DNA from: Duganella sp. CF402
GTDB lineage: Bacteria > Pseudomonadota > Gammaproteobacteria > Burkholderiales > Burkholderiaceae_D
Assembly (NCBI RefSeq): GCF_900109645.1
Contig: NZ_FOBG01000001.1
Span: 3,648,520-3,712,519, forward strand
Direction: 5' to 3'
DNA: 64,000 bases
In this document: piece after piece, positions 45,928-55,587 of the stretch
How the letters are laid out: each line of letters begins with the position of its first letter
Numbering within the stretch: the stretch's first letter is position 1
Notes under the pieces: generated by a model
Seen by the model: the letters and a program-made list of their open reading frames with translations, nothing else
Database searches by the model: none
Told to the model about the DNA's origin: nothing
Made by a program: the position numbers and the translations under genes

Positions 45928-46479
45928 TTACTTTGCTTGCGCTGCGGTGACGATGGCCGGACGCAGCAGGCGGTCGGCGATCATATAACCTTTTTGCAGC
46001 ACGGCAACAACGGTATTGGCTTCCTGGTCGGCAGGCACCACGGCCACGGCCTGGTGCTTGTTCGGGTCCAGTTTTTCGCCCTGGGCCGGTTCAATGGCGA
46101 TCAGGCGGTTGCGTTCGAAGGCCGCAGACAGCTGTTTCAGCGTCATTTCCACGCCTTCCTTCAGCGATTCCAGGGTTGGCGCTTCGACTTTCAGCGCCAT
46201 TTCCAGGCTGTCTTTCACCGGCACCAGTGCTTCGGCAAAGCTTTCTACCGCAAACTTGTGGGCCTTGGACACGTCTTCCTGGGCGCGGCGGCGGATGTTT
46301 TCACCGTCGGCTTTGGCGCGCATGAAAGCGTCGTGCATTTCAGCCAGTTTGGCTTCGGTGGCGGCCAGCTGTTCTTCCAGCGATGGCAGACCGGCTTCCG
46401 GGGTCGATGGTGGGGCCGACGCAGCGGCTTCAGCCGCCTCTGGATTAGGTGGTACGGCTTGGTTTTCCTGATCTTGCAT
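45928..46479 (-). CDS. grpE: nucleotide exchange factor GrpE
   Basis: 183 residues: disordered Ala/Pro/Glu N-terminus, long coiled coil (about 35-95), and the beta-domain with [20 protein letters not shown] (consensus P..HEAV...). Releases ADP from DnaK. Located before dnaK, with its own heat-shock promoter. Confidence 0.97.
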   Translation of the reverse strand: MQDQENQAVPPNPEAAEAAASAPPSTPEAGLPSLEEQLAATEAKLAEMHDAFMRAKADGENIRRRAQEDVSKAHKFAVESFAEALVPVKDSLEMALKVEAPTLESLKEGVEMTLKQLSAAFERNRLIAIEPAQGEKLDPNKHQAVAVVPADQEANTVVAVLQKGYMIADRLLRPAIVTAAQAK

Positions 46480-46536
46480 CTAGAGACTCCTACAATCGTA
46501 TTTGTTTGACATTACTTTTGTTACCGCTGTGGCAGC

Positions 46537-46564
46537 AAATGGGGCAATAACCTACGATTTCAAG
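46537..46564 (-). promoter_or_regulatory. sigma32 promoter of grpE
   Basis: Minus-strand CTTGAAA, 13-base spacer, CCCCATTT: full match to the heat-shock consensus. 58 bases upstream of the grpE start codon. Confidence 0.9.
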
Positions 46565-46634
46565 GGTTTATTTTGCCTGCCATTTCGACAACACGAGCTT
46601 GTATCAGGCGGCTATTTTAACAGGCTGGCACTCG

Positions 46635-46662
46635 TCACCCGCAAGTGCTGATTGCCGGGTGA
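46635..46662. repeat. hairpin downstream of hemH
   Basis: TCACCCG / CGGGTGA arms (46635-46641, 46656-46662) extended by CAA/TTG pairs; no clear T-run on either side. Possible weak terminator of the nadK-recN-hemH group. The rest of the 212-base gap between hemH and grpE holds the sigma32 promoter and nothing else recognisable. Confidence 0.45.
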
Positions 46663-46691
46663 CGGTGTGGTAAGGGCGGGAATGTTGCTTT

Positions 46692-47801
46692 TCAGTCGGC
46701 GGCGCCGAGCTGCAGGGCGGCGGCGCGGCCGGCTTCTGCCTCTTTTTTCAGCGCCTCGCGCTGCGATGGCGCGAGCTGGGTCGGCCAGCCGATGATGTGC
46801 TGCTCGGCGATCTCGGCCAGCGCGGCAATCCAGGCCGGCGATTCGTTCAGGCACGGGATGTAGTGGTACTCGCGGCCGCCGTTCGTTTCAAAGTCATGGC
46901 GCACTTCCATGTTGATCTCTTCCAGCGTTTCCAGGCAATCGCTGATGAAGCCGGGACAGATCACGTCGATGCGCTTGACGCCGTCGCGCGCCAGCTGGGC
47001 CACGGTGGGCGCGGTGTACGGCTGCAGCCATTCGGCCTTGCCGAAGCGCGACTGGAAAGTGACCACGTACTGGTCCGGCGTCAGCTTGAGGGCGGCGGCC
47101 AGCAGGCGCGCGGTTTTCAGGCATTCGCAGTGGTAGGGGTCGCCCAGCATCAGGGTGCGCTTGGGCACGCCGTGGAAACTCATCACCAGCTTTTCCGGCT
47201 TGCCGTGCTGCTCCCAATGGTTGAGCACGGATTGCCGGAGGGCGCGGATGTAGCCTTCGTGGTCGTGGTAGTTGCGCACGAAGCGCAGTTCCGGGATGTT
47301 GCGCACCGAGCCGTAGTGCTGGAACACGGCGTCGTAGATCGAACCGGTGGTGGTGCCTGAGTATTGCGGATAGGCCGGCAGCACCAGGATGCGGTCGGCA
47401 CCGTCTTGCTTCAGCTTGGCCAGTACCTCCGGCAGGGAAGGCGAGCCGTAGCGCATCGCCATCTCGACGCTCAGGTCCTGATGGCCGCGCTCGCCAAGCG
47501 CGCCGCGCAGGTACAGCGCCTGGGCGGCGGTGTGGGTGCGCAGCGGTGAACCTTCGCGGGTCCAGATCGAGGCGTATTTCTTGGCCGACTGGCCGGAGCG
47601 GAACGGCAGGATGATGAGGTTGAGGATGAACCACCAGACAGCGCGGGGAATCTCCACCACGCGCGGGTCGGACAGGAACTGCTTGAGGTAGCGGCGCACT
47701 GCGGAAGCCGTCGGTGCATCCGGCGTGCCCAGGTTCACCAGAACGATAGCGCTGCGGCCAACAACACCGTGCTTGTGGGGAGGTTCTTTTTGGAAGGTCA
47801 T
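46692..47801 (-). CDS. hemH: ferrochelatase
   Basis: 369 residues. NLGTPDAPTASAVRRYLKQFLSDPRV-type N-terminus, catalytic His in MSFHGVPKRT (about 207-216), and GFISDCLETLEEI with the conserved acidic residues. Inserts Fe2+ into protoporphyrin IX, the last step of heme synthesis, at the inner face of the membrane. 3 bases after recN on the same strand. Confidence 0.96.
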   Translation of the reverse strand: MTFQKEPPHKHGVVGRSAIVLVNLGTPDAPTASAVRRYLKQFLSDPRVVEIPRAVWWFILNLIILPFRSGQSAKKYASIWTREGSPLRTHTAAQALYLRGALGERGHQDLSVEMAMRYGSPSLPEVLAKLKQDGADRILVLPAYPQYSGTTTGSIYDAVFQHYGSVRNIPELRFVRNYHDHEGYIRALRQSVLNHWEQHGKPEKLVMSFHGVPKRTLMLGDPYHCECLKTARLLAAALKLTPDQYVVTFQSRFGKAEWLQPYTAPTVAQLARDGVKRIDVICPGFISDCLETLEEINMEVRHDFETNGGREYHYIPCLNESPAWIAALAEIAEQHIIGWPTQLAPSQREALKKEAEAGRAAALQLGAAD

Positions 47802-47804
47802 GAA

Positions 47805-49457
47805 TTATGAGGCGAGCAGCTCGCGGGCGTGTTTGCGGGTGGTGGCGGTGATTTCGAGGCCGCCCAGCATGCGGGCGATTTCTTCTACCCGCGATTTGGA
47901 ATCCAGCACGTCGATGCGCGAGGCGGTTTTGCCGTTGTCCAGCGTGCCCTTGGCGACCTGGAAGTGCTGGCCGGCCTGGCTGGCCACTTGCGGCAAGTGC
48001 GTCACGCACAGCACCTGGCGCTCTTGGCCCAATCGGCGCAGCAAGCGGCCCACTACTTCCGCTACGCCGCCGCCGATACCGCTGTCCACTTCATCGAAGA
48101 TCAGCGTTGGCACCGTGGTGGCGTTGGAGGTAATCACGGAAATCGCCAGCGAGATGCGCGCCAGCTCACCGCCCGACGCCACTTTCGCCAGCGGCCGCGC
48201 CGCCACGCCCGCGTGGCCGGCCACCAGGAACTCCACCTGCTCCAGGCCATACGCCGCCGGCTCGCACGCATTCAGCGCGACTTCGAAACGGCCGCCGGTC
48301 ATGTTCAATTCCTGCATCGCCCTGGTGACGGCCTCGCCCAGCAGTTGCGCGGCGCGCGCTCGCGTGGCCGACAGCTTCCGCGCTTCAGCCATGTACGCAG
48401 CCTTCAGCTTTTCCTCCTGCTTGCGCAAGCCTTCCAGATCGGTGGCGTCGGCCAGCTGCGACAGGCGCGCGGCCAGCTTCTCATGCTCTTGCGGCAGTTC
48501 GTCTTCCAGCACGCGGAACTTGCGCGCCGCCGAATGGATCGCGTCCATGCGTGCTTCCACCGTGCGCAGGCGCGCCGGGTCGAGGTCCACGCGGTCCAGA
48601 TAATCATTGAGTGCATACACCGCTTCCTGCAGCTGGATGCGCGCCGGCTCGATCAAATCCACAATCGGCTGCAGGCCGCTGTCGATATCGGCCAGCTTGC
48701 CCAGCTTCTGGTTCAGCGACGACAGCTGCGACAGGATCGGATGATCCTCGGCTTCCGAGATCGCGGCCAGCGCTTCCTGCGCGCCCTCCATCAAGCTGGC
48801 CGCGTGCGACAGGCGGCTCTGCTCATTGCTGACCTCCGTCCACTCGCCCGGCTTGACCGCCAGCTTTTCCAGCTCATTGACCTGCCACTCCAGACGCTCG
48901 CGCTCATACAGCACGTTGGCCGCATTGGCTTCGAATTCTTCCAGCTGCTTCGACAGCGCGCGCCACGCCTTGTACGCCGCCGCCACCGCGCGCGCATCGG
49001 CTTCGGCGCCGGCCTGGCCGTCGAGCAGGCCGCGCTGCGCCTCGGTCTTCATCAGCGACTGGTGCGCGTGCTGGCCGTGGATATCGACCAGCAGGTCGCC
49101 CAGCTCGCGAAGCTGCGCCGCCGTCGCCGCGATGCCGTTGATGTAAGCCTTGCTGCGGCCCGCGTTGTCGATCACGCGGCGCAGCAGCGCGCCGCCCTCC
49201 TCCACCTCGAACTCGTTTGCCGCCAGCCATGCGCCAGCCTGCGCGCTGACCGCGAAGTCCGCCGTGATATCGGCCTTGGCCGCGCCCTCGCGCACCACGC
49301 TGGCGTCGCCACGGCCGCCCAGCGCCAGCGTCAGCGCATCGATCAGGATGGACTTGCCGGCCCCGGTCTCGCCGGTGAACACGGTGAAGCCGGCCGAAAA
49401 TTCCAGTTCTATCGTATCGACGATAACGAAATCACGAATGGACAGGGTACGCAGCAT
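47805..49457 (-). CDS. recN: DNA repair protein RecN
   Basis: 550 residues, SMC-like. Walker A TGETGAGKSIL (about 29-39), long coiled-coil arms (about 150-370), and a C-terminal half with KVASGGELARISLAI (signature) and LIFDEVDSGIGG (Walker B). Acts on double-strand breaks. 18 bases after nadK. No LexA box is visible in front of it, so SOS control would have to act at the nadK promoter. Confidence 0.96.
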   Translation of the reverse strand: MLRTLSIRDFVIVDTIELEFSAGFTVFTGETGAGKSILIDALTLALGGRGDASVVREGAAKADITADFAVSAQAGAWLAANEFEVEEGGALLRRVIDNAGRSKAYINGIAATAAQLRELGDLLVDIHGQHAHQSLMKTEAQRGLLDGQAGAEADARAVAAAYKAWRALSKQLEEFEANAANVLYERERLEWQVNELEKLAVKPGEWTEVSNEQSRLSHAASLMEGAQEALAAISEAEDHPILSQLSSLNQKLGKLADIDSGLQPIVDLIEPARIQLQEAVYALNDYLDRVDLDPARLRTVEARMDAIHSAARKFRVLEDELPQEHEKLAARLSQLADATDLEGLRKQEEKLKAAYMAEARKLSATRARAAQLLGEAVTRAMQELNMTGGRFEVALNACEPAAYGLEQVEFLVAGHAGVAARPLAKVASGGELARISLAISVITSNATTVPTLIFDEVDSGIGGGVAEVVGRLLRRLGQERQVLCVTHLPQVASQAGQHFQVAKGTLDNGKTASRIDVLDSKSRVEEIARMLGGLEITATTRKHARELLAS

Positions 49458-49475
49458 GGAAACTTGAAAGTGTGG

Positions 49476-50384
49476 TTAAGCGAGTTTGCCCTCACCGGAC
49501 GGATATTCGTTCCAGTGCAGTTTCTCGCGCAAGGTGTTGTAATAGCTCCAGCCATCCGGATGCAGGAAGGTGATCGCGTGCGGCGAGCGCTGGATCAGGA
49601 TCCGGTCCTGCGATTGCAGGCTGGCGAAGGTTTGCATGTCGAAGTTGACGCTGATGTCGCGCCCGCGCACGATCTCGATCACGATCGCGCTCGATTCCGG
49701 CAGTACGATCGGGCGGTTCGACAGCGCATGCGGCGCAATCGGCACCAGCACGATGCCGCCCAGCGCCGGGTGCAGCAGCGGGCCGCCGGCCGACAGCGCG
49801 TACGCGGTGGAGCCGGTCGGGGTCGAGATGATCAGGCCATCGGAGCGCTGGTTGTACATGAACTGCCCGTCCACGTCCACCCGCAGTTCGGCCATGCCGG
49901 CGCCGGTGCCGCGCGAGACCACCACGTCGTTGACCGCCATGCCGACGTGGATCACGTCCTCGCCGCGCATCACGCGGCCTTCCAGCAAGGTGCGGCGTTC
50001 GGCCTGGTAGCTGCCGCTCAGGATGCGCGCCAGCGCGTCGTGCATGCCTTCCAGCGGAATGTCGGTCATGAAGCCCAGGCGGCCCTGGTTGATGCCGATC
50101 AGCGGCACATTGAACGGCGATAGCTGGCGCGCGATGCCCAGCATGGTGCCGTCGCCGCCCATAACGACGGCGGCGTCGCACTCGGCGCCGATGCCGGCCG
50201 CGTTCATCACGCGGCGGTCGTCCAGCTGCAGGCCGAGGTGGGCGGCGGTCTGCTCTTCAAACACCACCTCGTAGCCGCCCTGCTCCAGGAACTCGACCAC
50301 GCTGCCCACCGATTCGGCGATGCCGTCGGTATTCGGTCGCACGACCAGTGCGATCGTTTTAAAAACAGTGGACGTGAGGGTCAT
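49476..50384 (-). CDS. nadK: NAD kinase
   Basis: 302 residues. [12 protein letters not shown] (about 75-86) is the NAD-kinase motif, followed by [11 protein letters not shown] and [20 protein letters not shown]. Makes NADP from NAD with ATP. In many betaproteobacteria hrcA lies directly upstream; here a DUF3667 gene does. First gene of the nadK-recN-hemH group. Confidence 0.97.
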   Translation of the reverse strand: MTLTSTVFKTIALVVRPNTDGIAESVGSVVEFLEQGGYEVVFEEQTAAHLGLQLDDRRVMNAAGIGAECDAAVVMGGDGTMLGIARQLSPFNVPLIGINQGRLGFMTDIPLEGMHDALARILSGSYQAERRTLLEGRVMRGEDVIHVGMAVNDVVVSRGTGAGMAELRVDVDGQFMYNQRSDGLIISTPTGSTAYALSAGGPLLHPALGGIVLVPIAPHALSNRPIVLPESSAIVIEIVRGRDISVNFDMQTFASLQSQDRILIQRSPHAITFLHPDGWSYYNTLREKLHWNEYPSGEGKLA

Positions 50385-50446
50385 AAAAGTCTCGGCTTTC
50401 TGCTAGGGCGTCGTCACTGTACATTTAAACAGTGCCATGCGCAAGT

Positions 50447-51502
50447 TTAATGGCCGACCGTCAGGATGCCCATGCCGGCCGAGATCATCACCGCCAGCAC
50501 CAGCGCGATCAGGTAGAACAGCATCAGCACCGCCCAGCGCAGGAAGGTGCCGAAGCGGCTGCTGTGGTACACGCACCGCATGGCCCACGGCAGGTAGCCG
50601 ATCATCCAGCACCACAATAAAAACTGCAACAGGCCGTAATGCGCCAGCAGGATCACGCTGAACATCAGGAAGGCAAAGGCGTTGGTGTGCAGCGCGAACA
50701 GCATATGCTCGCCGAAGTGGCGCCCGGAACCGAGGTACAGCACTTTGAGCAGCAGCGCGAATACCGGCATCAGCAGGAAGATCGCGTACGGCGCGTAGTG
50801 GTTCATGCCGTTCTTGAACACCTTGACCTGTTCTTCCGGCGGCAGCTGGTTCAGCGCGTGCCACTGGCGACGCAGCAGCGGCAGGTCGGCCAGCTTGCCG
50901 TCGATGTATTCCTCGTTGATGTTCATGTCGGTGCTGTCTTGCTTGTCTTGCTTGTCTTGCCCAGACGCTTGCCCCGACGCTTGCTCCGGCGCGTGTTCCG
51001 CCTTGGCGGCGCGGATGTCGGACTTGGCGTCCTCCTTCGCCATCTCGCTCATCACGTCGGCCAGCGCGTCGCGTGCGGCGGACTTGCTTTCCTCGCTACC
51101 GGCGTCCTGCGGCTGCGGCTTGCCGGCCGCCTTGATGGTGGCAGCAGCGATGTTCTGGCCGGTGGTCTGCTTGTTATCGACGTGGGTTTGGCCGTCGCTG
51201 GTGAATTTCAGCAGCGCGAAGAACAGCACGCTGAAGGTCAGGTACATGCGCAGCGGCTGCACGTAGCGCACGCGACGGCCGCGAATGTATTCGTTGGTCA
51301 GCTCGCCCGGCTTGAAAATCAAACGCTTGAGCGAGCCCCACAGCTTGCCCTCCAGCGCCACATAATGGCCGATGAACTCGTGCAGGAACTCGCGCACGCT
51401 GGCGGCGTGCAACACCGCCTCCTGGCCGCAGTTGGCGCAAAAGTGGCCGGTCAGGGGCGTGTCACAGTTGGCGCAGTTGTCCAGCTTGGCGGCATTGCTC
51501 AT
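50447..51502 (-). CDS. DUF3667 membrane protein with zinc ribbon
   Basis: 351 residues. N-terminal zinc ribbon CANCDTPLTGHFCANCGQ (about 9-26), then ELTNEYIRGRRVRYVQPLRMYLTFSVLFF, the DUF3667 signature with the first membrane helix. A long soluble insert (about 100-215) contains short tandem repeats (QASGQASGQDKQDKQD). Four hydrophobic segments follow. Inner-membrane protein of unknown role. The start at 51502 places the zinc ribbon near the N-terminus; an upstream in-frame ATG (51571) has no ribosome site. Confidence 0.8.
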   Translation of the reverse strand: MSNAAKLDNCANCDTPLTGHFCANCGQEAVLHAASVREFLHEFIGHYVALEGKLWGSLKRLIFKPGELTNEYIRGRRVRYVQPLRMYLTFSVLFFALLKFTSDGQTHVDNKQTTGQNIAAATIKAAGKPQPQDAGSEESKSAARDALADVMSEMAKEDAKSDIRAAKAEHAPEQASGQASGQDKQDKQDSTDMNINEEYIDGKLADLPLLRRQWHALNQLPPEEQVKVFKNGMNHYAPYAIFLLMPVFALLLKVLYLGSGRHFGEHMLFALHTNAFAFLMFSVILLAHYGLLQFLLWCWMIGYLPWAMRCVYHSSRFGTFLRWAVLMLFYLIALVLAVMISAGMGILTVGH

Positions 51503-51629
51503 GCAGAAAATCCCGGTGAAGAAATGTGGTCTAAATGATAAACGAGTTTCCCCTTTGTTGTCCGAATTCAATCTGGCGACTGACGCAAAACCAACTGGCT
51601 AACATGGCAACATCAACCAGGAGGCCATC

Positions 51630-51872
51630 ATGTTAAGAGACCAGCACGTCAACACCGACGCCAAAGTCAAGGACGACGGCGTCAAGCGCATGCCGCACGA
51701 GCGCGACGAAGCACCCGACAACAACGGCGCCAAGACCCGCAGCGTGATGCGCCAGGCCGCAGCCGACATCGACAGCGGCATGGTCGATACCGACCTGCAC
51801 AACCAGCGCGGCGTGCAGAAACCGCGCGCCGACGCCAAGGCGCATCCGCAGCCGAACACCAAGCGCGATTAA
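51630..51872 (+). CDS. small hydrophilic protein of unknown function
   Basis: 80 residues, very rich in Asp, Lys, Asn, His and Arg, no Cys and no hydrophobic stretch. Perfect AGGAGG site 5 bases before the ATG, so it is very probably expressed. Sequence looks disordered, like small stress-related hydrophilic proteins. 21 bases before the sugar dehydrogenase gene. Not recognised. Confidence 0.7.
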   Translation: MLRDQHVNTDAKVKDDGVKRMPHERDEAPDNNGAKTRSVMRQAAADIDSGMVDTDLHNQRGVQKPRADAKAHPQPNTKRD

Positions 51873-51893
51873 GCTTAAACCAGGGAGCCATCC

Positions 51894-53216
51894 ATGCGCC
51901 AGCACACCGTCCTGTTCCTGTCCGCCCTGGCCTGCGCGCCGGCGCTGTCGCTGGCGCAGTCCTACCCGATCGGCTACGGCCCCAATCCGCAATTGCCGGA
52001 GCCCGCCCGCAAGCTGATCCCCACCCTCAACGTCGCGCCCACCGAGCCGTGGACGGCCGGCCAGCAGCCCAGCGCGCCGCCCGGTTTCGCCGTGACCGCC
52101 TACGCGCGCGATCTCGACCATCCGCGCTGGCTGTACACGCTGCCCAACGGCGACGTGCTGGTGGCGGAAACCAACGCCCCGCCCAAGCCGGACGACAGCA
52201 AGGGCATCAAGGGCATGGTGATGAAACACGAAATGAAGAAAGCCGGCGCCGCAACGCCGTCGGCCAACCGCATCACCCTGCTGCGCGGGCTGGACGGCAA
52301 AGGCGCGGCGGCCAGCCGCAGCGTGTATCTGACGGGCCTGAATTCGCCGTTCGGCATGGCGCTGGTCGGCAAGAACCTGTACGTGGCCGATTCCGACGCC
52401 GTGCTGCGCTTCCCGTATGAGGAAGGGGCAACCAGCATCACCACTGCGGGCGTCAAGGTGATGGATCTGCCGGCCGGCACCATCAACCATCACTGGACCA
52501 AGAACATCATCGCCAGCCCGGACGGCAAATACCTGTACGTGACGGTGGGCTCCAACAGCAACGTGGCGGAAAACGGCATGGATGCGGAAACCGGCCGCGC
52601 CGCCATCTGGCAGCTGGAACTGGCCACCAACAAGTCGCGCCTGTTTGCCACCGGCTTGCGCAACCCCAACGGCATGGGCTGGGAGCCGCAGACCAAGGCC
52701 CTGTGGACCACGGTGAACGAGCGCGATGAACTCGGCAACGACCTGGTGCCGGACTACATGACCTCGGTGAAGGAAGGCGGTTTCTACGGCTGGCCGTACA
52801 GCTACTACGGCCAGCACGTCGACACCCGCGTGTCGCCGCAAAAGCCGGAGCTGGTGGCCAGGGCCATCGCGCCCGACTACGCGCTGGGCGGGCATACCGC
52901 CTCGCTGGGCCTGGCGTTCTATGACGGCAAGCTGTTCCCGCAGAACTATCAGGGCGGCGTCTTCATCGGCCAGCACGGCTCGTGGAACCGCAAGCCGCAC
53001 AGCGGCTACAAGGTGGTGTTCATCCCGTTCAGCGGCGGCAAACCGTCCGGGCCGCCGCAGGATTTCCTGGCCGGCTTCCTGACGCGCGACGGCAAGGCGC
53101 AGGGCCGGCCGGTGGGCGTGGCGCTAGACGGGCAAGGCGCGCTGCTGGTGGCGGACGACGTGGGCAATGTGATCTGGCGGGTGGCGCCGTCCTCAGCGCA
53201 ATCGGCCAGCCGCTGA
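51894..53216 (+). CDS. PQQ-type sugar (sorbosone) dehydrogenase, periplasmic
   Basis: 440 residues with a signal peptide (1-21, cleavage after SLA). Six-bladed propeller of the glucose/sorbosone dehydrogenase family: [64 protein letters not shown], and [24 protein letters not shown] and QHGSWNR strands carry the usual PQQ/Ca ligand region. Oxidises a sugar or aldose in the periplasm if PQQ is supplied. No pqq genes are in the window. Confidence 0.87.
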   Translation: MRQHTVLFLSALACAPALSLAQSYPIGYGPNPQLPEPARKLIPTLNVAPTEPWTAGQQPSAPPGFAVTAYARDLDHPRWLYTLPNGDVLVAETNAPPKPDDSKGIKGMVMKHEMKKAGAATPSANRITLLRGLDGKGAAASRSVYLTGLNSPFGMALVGKNLYVADSDAVLRFPYEEGATSITTAGVKVMDLPAGTINHHWTKNIIASPDGKYLYVTVGSNSNVAENGMDAETGRAAIWQLELATNKSRLFATGLRNPNGMGWEPQTKALWTTVNERDELGNDLVPDYMTSVKEGGFYGWPYSYYGQHVDTRVSPQKPELVARAIAPDYALGGHTASLGLAFYDGKLFPQNYQGGVFIGQHGSWNRKPHSGYKVVFIPFSGGKPSGPPQDFLAGFLTRDGKAQGRPVGVALDGQGALLVADDVGNVIWRVAPSSAQSASR

Positions 53217-53256
53217 TAGAATTCTCGTTTGGTTTTAATACAGACAAGGATTTACC

Positions 53257-53664
53257 ATGCGCATTTTGCACACCATGCTGCGAGTCGGCGACTTGCAACG
53301 CTCCATCGATTTCTACACCAAGGTGCTTGGCATGAAGCTGCTGCGCACCAGCGACAACCCGGAGTACAAATACACGCTGGCCTTCCTCGGCTACGGTTCG
53401 AATCCGGACCACGCCGAGCTGGAGCTGACCTACAACTACGGCACCACCAGCTACGACATGGGCACGGCGTACGGCCACATCGCCATCTCGGCCGAAGACA
53501 TCTACGCCACCGCCGCTGCCGTCAAAGCCAACGGCGGCAACGTCACGCGCGAGCCGGGCCCGGTCAAGGGCGGCAGCACCGTGATCGCCTTCGTCACCGA
53601 CCCCGACGGCTACAAGATCGAACTGATCGAACGCAGCTTCGACGGCCAGGGCGCCGGCCTGTAA
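53257..53664 (+). CDS. gloA: lactoylglutathione lyase (glyoxalase I)
   Basis: 135 residues, normal for bacterial GloA. Metal ligands: H5 (RILHTMLRV), Glu of [10 protein letters not shown], His of [11 protein letters not shown], Glu of [23 protein letters not shown] is typical. Converts the methylglyoxal-glutathione hemithioacetal to S-lactoylglutathione. AAGGATTT ribosome site before the ATG. Confidence 0.96.
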   Translation: MRILHTMLRVGDLQRSIDFYTKVLGMKLLRTSDNPEYKYTLAFLGYGSNPDHAELELTYNYGTTSYDMGTAYGHIAISAEDIYATAAAVKANGGNVTREPGPVKGGSTVIAFVTDPDGYKIELIERSFDGQGAGL

Positions 53665-53667
53665 GCA

Positions 53668-54576
53668 TCACACGGCGGCAGCGCCCAGCGCGGCGCAGGC
53701 CGCAATCACGATCAGGCTGACAGGATCCCGGCTGACATACAGCAGCGGATCCTCGTTGACCTCGCCCCGGAACGACAACACCCACAAGCGCCCCAGCCAC
53801 AACATGGCCAGCGGCACGATGCCGAACAGCCACGACGGATGGCGGTACAACTTGAGTACGTTCTCGGAATTAAAGTACAGCATGAAAATCACCACCGATA
53901 CAAAGGCGCTGTTCATGCCCAGCATGCCGATCGGCGCCCGGTCCGCGGTGACATAACCACGTCCCGAAGTTTTCTCCTTGCCCACCCGCTCCAGATTGAA
54001 CAGCTCGCTGTGGCGCTTGAGCAGCGCCAGCGACAGGAACAGGAAGAAGGAAAACGCCAGCAGCCAGAATGACGGTTCGATGCCGGTGGCGGCGCAGCCG
54101 CCCAGCACACGCAAGGTGTGCAGCAGCGCCAGCGTGACGGTGTCCACCATCAGCAGCCGCTTCAGGTAGGCCGAGTAACCGACGGTAACGCCGAAATACA
54201 CCGCCACCGCCGCCAGCAGCAGCCAGCCGTAGCAGGCGCACAGCACCAGCGCAGCCAGCGCCAGCACAGCGCTGACGGTGCGCGCCAGCACCGCCGGCAA
54301 GGCGCCGCTGGCAATCGGGCGGTGGCGCTTGGTCGGATGATGGCGGTCGTCCTCGGCGTCCATCACGTCGTTGAGCAGGTAGGCGCTCGACGCACACAGG
54401 CAGAATGCCGCAAACGCTACCAGCGATTGCAAGGCGGTGGCGCCGTTAAGCGCATGGGCCGCCAGCATGGGCACGAACACCAGCAGGTTTTTCAGCCAGT
54501 GGCGTGGACGCAGGCCCTGCCACAAGGCGCGCGCGGTCGAGGGCTGGGCGCGCAGTTCCAGTTCGGCACTGCTCAT
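53668..54576 (-). CDS. UbiA-family prenyltransferase, phosphoribosyl-decaprenyl type
   Basis: 302 residues, about eight helices. LRPRHWLKNLLVFVPM at the N-terminus and the first Asp motif NDVMDAEDDRHHPTKRHRPIASG are the form found in decaprenyl-phosphate phosphoribosyltransferases (first step to decaprenyl-phosphoryl-arabinose) and related UbiA enzymes. The second Asp-rich region is around YSAYLKRLLMVDTV. The start at 54576 overlaps the next gene's stop (ATGA). Suggests synthesis of a lipid-linked sugar for the envelope; no epimerase is nearby. Confidence 0.8.
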   Translation of the reverse strand: MSSAELELRAQPSTARALWQGLRPRHWLKNLLVFVPMLAAHALNGATALQSLVAFAAFCLCASSAYLLNDVMDAEDDRHHPTKRHRPIASGALPAVLARTVSAVLALAALVLCACYGWLLLAAVAVYFGVTVGYSAYLKRLLMVDTVTLALLHTLRVLGGCAATGIEPSFWLLAFSFFLFLSLALLKRHSELFNLERVGKEKTSGRGYVTADRAPIGMLGMNSAFVSVVIFMLYFNSENVLKLYRHPSWLFGIVPLAMLWLGRLWVLSFRGEVNEDPLLYVSRDPVSLIVIAACAALGAAAV

Positions 54577-55523
54577 GCCGGCGCCTGCACGGGACGGCGT
54601 TCCAGCCATGCCGCCAGCCACAGCGCGGCGAACGGGACCAGCATCGGGTACAAGCCCCAGATGGCGCGGCCGTCGACGCGCACGCACAGCGCGGCGTACA
54701 GCGGCGGCAAGGCCATCAGCAACAACAGCGATTTCAGCGGCTGCAGCGCCGGCGCCAGCGTCGCCGATTTGCGCATGCCCAGCAGCGCCAGCGGCAGCAC
54801 CAGCCCGGCCCCGGTTACCAGCGACGCCAGCGAGCGCGCGTCCTGCAACGCCTTGAGCACGGTATAGATGCTGGGCGCCCACACATAGCTGGGCAGGTTC
54901 GGGATCAGCCACCAGCGCACTGCCACCATCCAGCCGGCGGCGGCGGCCAACGCGGCCAGCCCCGGCACGATGGCGATGCGGCGCATGGCCAGCAGCCACA
55001 CCAGCAGCAGGATGTTTTCTTCGCGCACAGCGGAACCCAGCAGGCCGGCCACGGCGGCCAGCCAGGGTTGGCCGCACAGCAGCGCCAGCACGAAGGCGGC
55101 GCGGGCGCAGATCGAGGCCGGATCGGTCAGCAGGTAGGGCGCGTACCAGTAGGTCGGCACTGACAGGATCAGCAGCAGGCCGGCAATCACGGCGCCCTTG
55201 CGGCCGATGCCGGCGCGCAGCGCGGCCAGCGCCATCATCACGGCGGCGGCGCTGATGCACAGCCAGTTAAGCAAGGCGAAGCTTTGGCGCGTATCGCCCG
55301 GAATGGCGGCCGCCAGCGCCGGTGCCAGCAAGCGGTAGGGGAAAGGCGCGGTCAGTTCGGTCACCGGGATTTCGCCGCGCAGATAACGGGCGGTATTGAA
55401 ATAGGCCAGCGAATCCTCGACCGTGCCGCCCCAGCGCCAGATCATGACCAAGAGCGCCAGCACGGCGAATGCGCCCGTCAGTGCAAAGAGTTGCTTACGG
55501 GGGAGTGTTGCGGAGGTAATCAT
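54573..55523 (-). CDS. polytopic membrane protein, partner of the UbiA-like enzyme
   Basis: 316 residues with about nine hydrophobic segments. A short lumenal-type loop after helix 1 contains EDSLAYFNTARYLRGEIP, reminiscent of GT-C glycosyltransferases, and SAVREENILLL is in a cytoplasmic turn. Not recognised with certainty. Translationally coupled to the prenyltransferase, so it may use or flip the same lipid-linked sugar. A G-rich gene divergent in function from its other neighbours. Confidence 0.65.
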   Translation of the reverse strand: MITSATLPRKQLFALTGAFAVLALLVMIWRWGGTVEDSLAYFNTARYLRGEIPVTELTAPFPYRLLAPALAAAIPGDTRQSFALLNWLCISAAAVMMALAALRAGIGRKGAVIAGLLLILSVPTYWYAPYLLTDPASICARAAFVLALLCGQPWLAAVAGLLGSAVREENILLLVWLLAMRRIAIVPGLAALAAAAGWMVAVRWWLIPNLPSYVWAPSIYTVLKALQDARSLASLVTGAGLVLPLALLGMRKSATLAPALQPLKSLLLLMALPPLYAALCVRVDGRAIWGLYPMLVPFAALWLAAWLERRPVQAPA

Positions 55524-55587
55524 GCGGCTTTAATGATTTGATAACGCCGGGATACTACCTCCTTCTTAACTGTTAGTCCATCCGTTG

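Noticed and set aside
50385..50446. CACTGT / ACAGTG dyad upstream of nadK as a CIRCE element
   Set aside because: CIRCE needs 9-bp TTAGCACTC / GAGTGCTAA arms with a 9-base spacer; this is a 6-bp dyad of different sequence.
53668..55260. A 530-residue fused protein joining the UbiA-like enzyme to upstream sequence
   Set aside because: The upstream part is an out-of-frame reading of the polytopic membrane gene; the ATG at 54576 overlaps that gene's stop as ATGA and starts the conserved LRPRHWLKN region closely.
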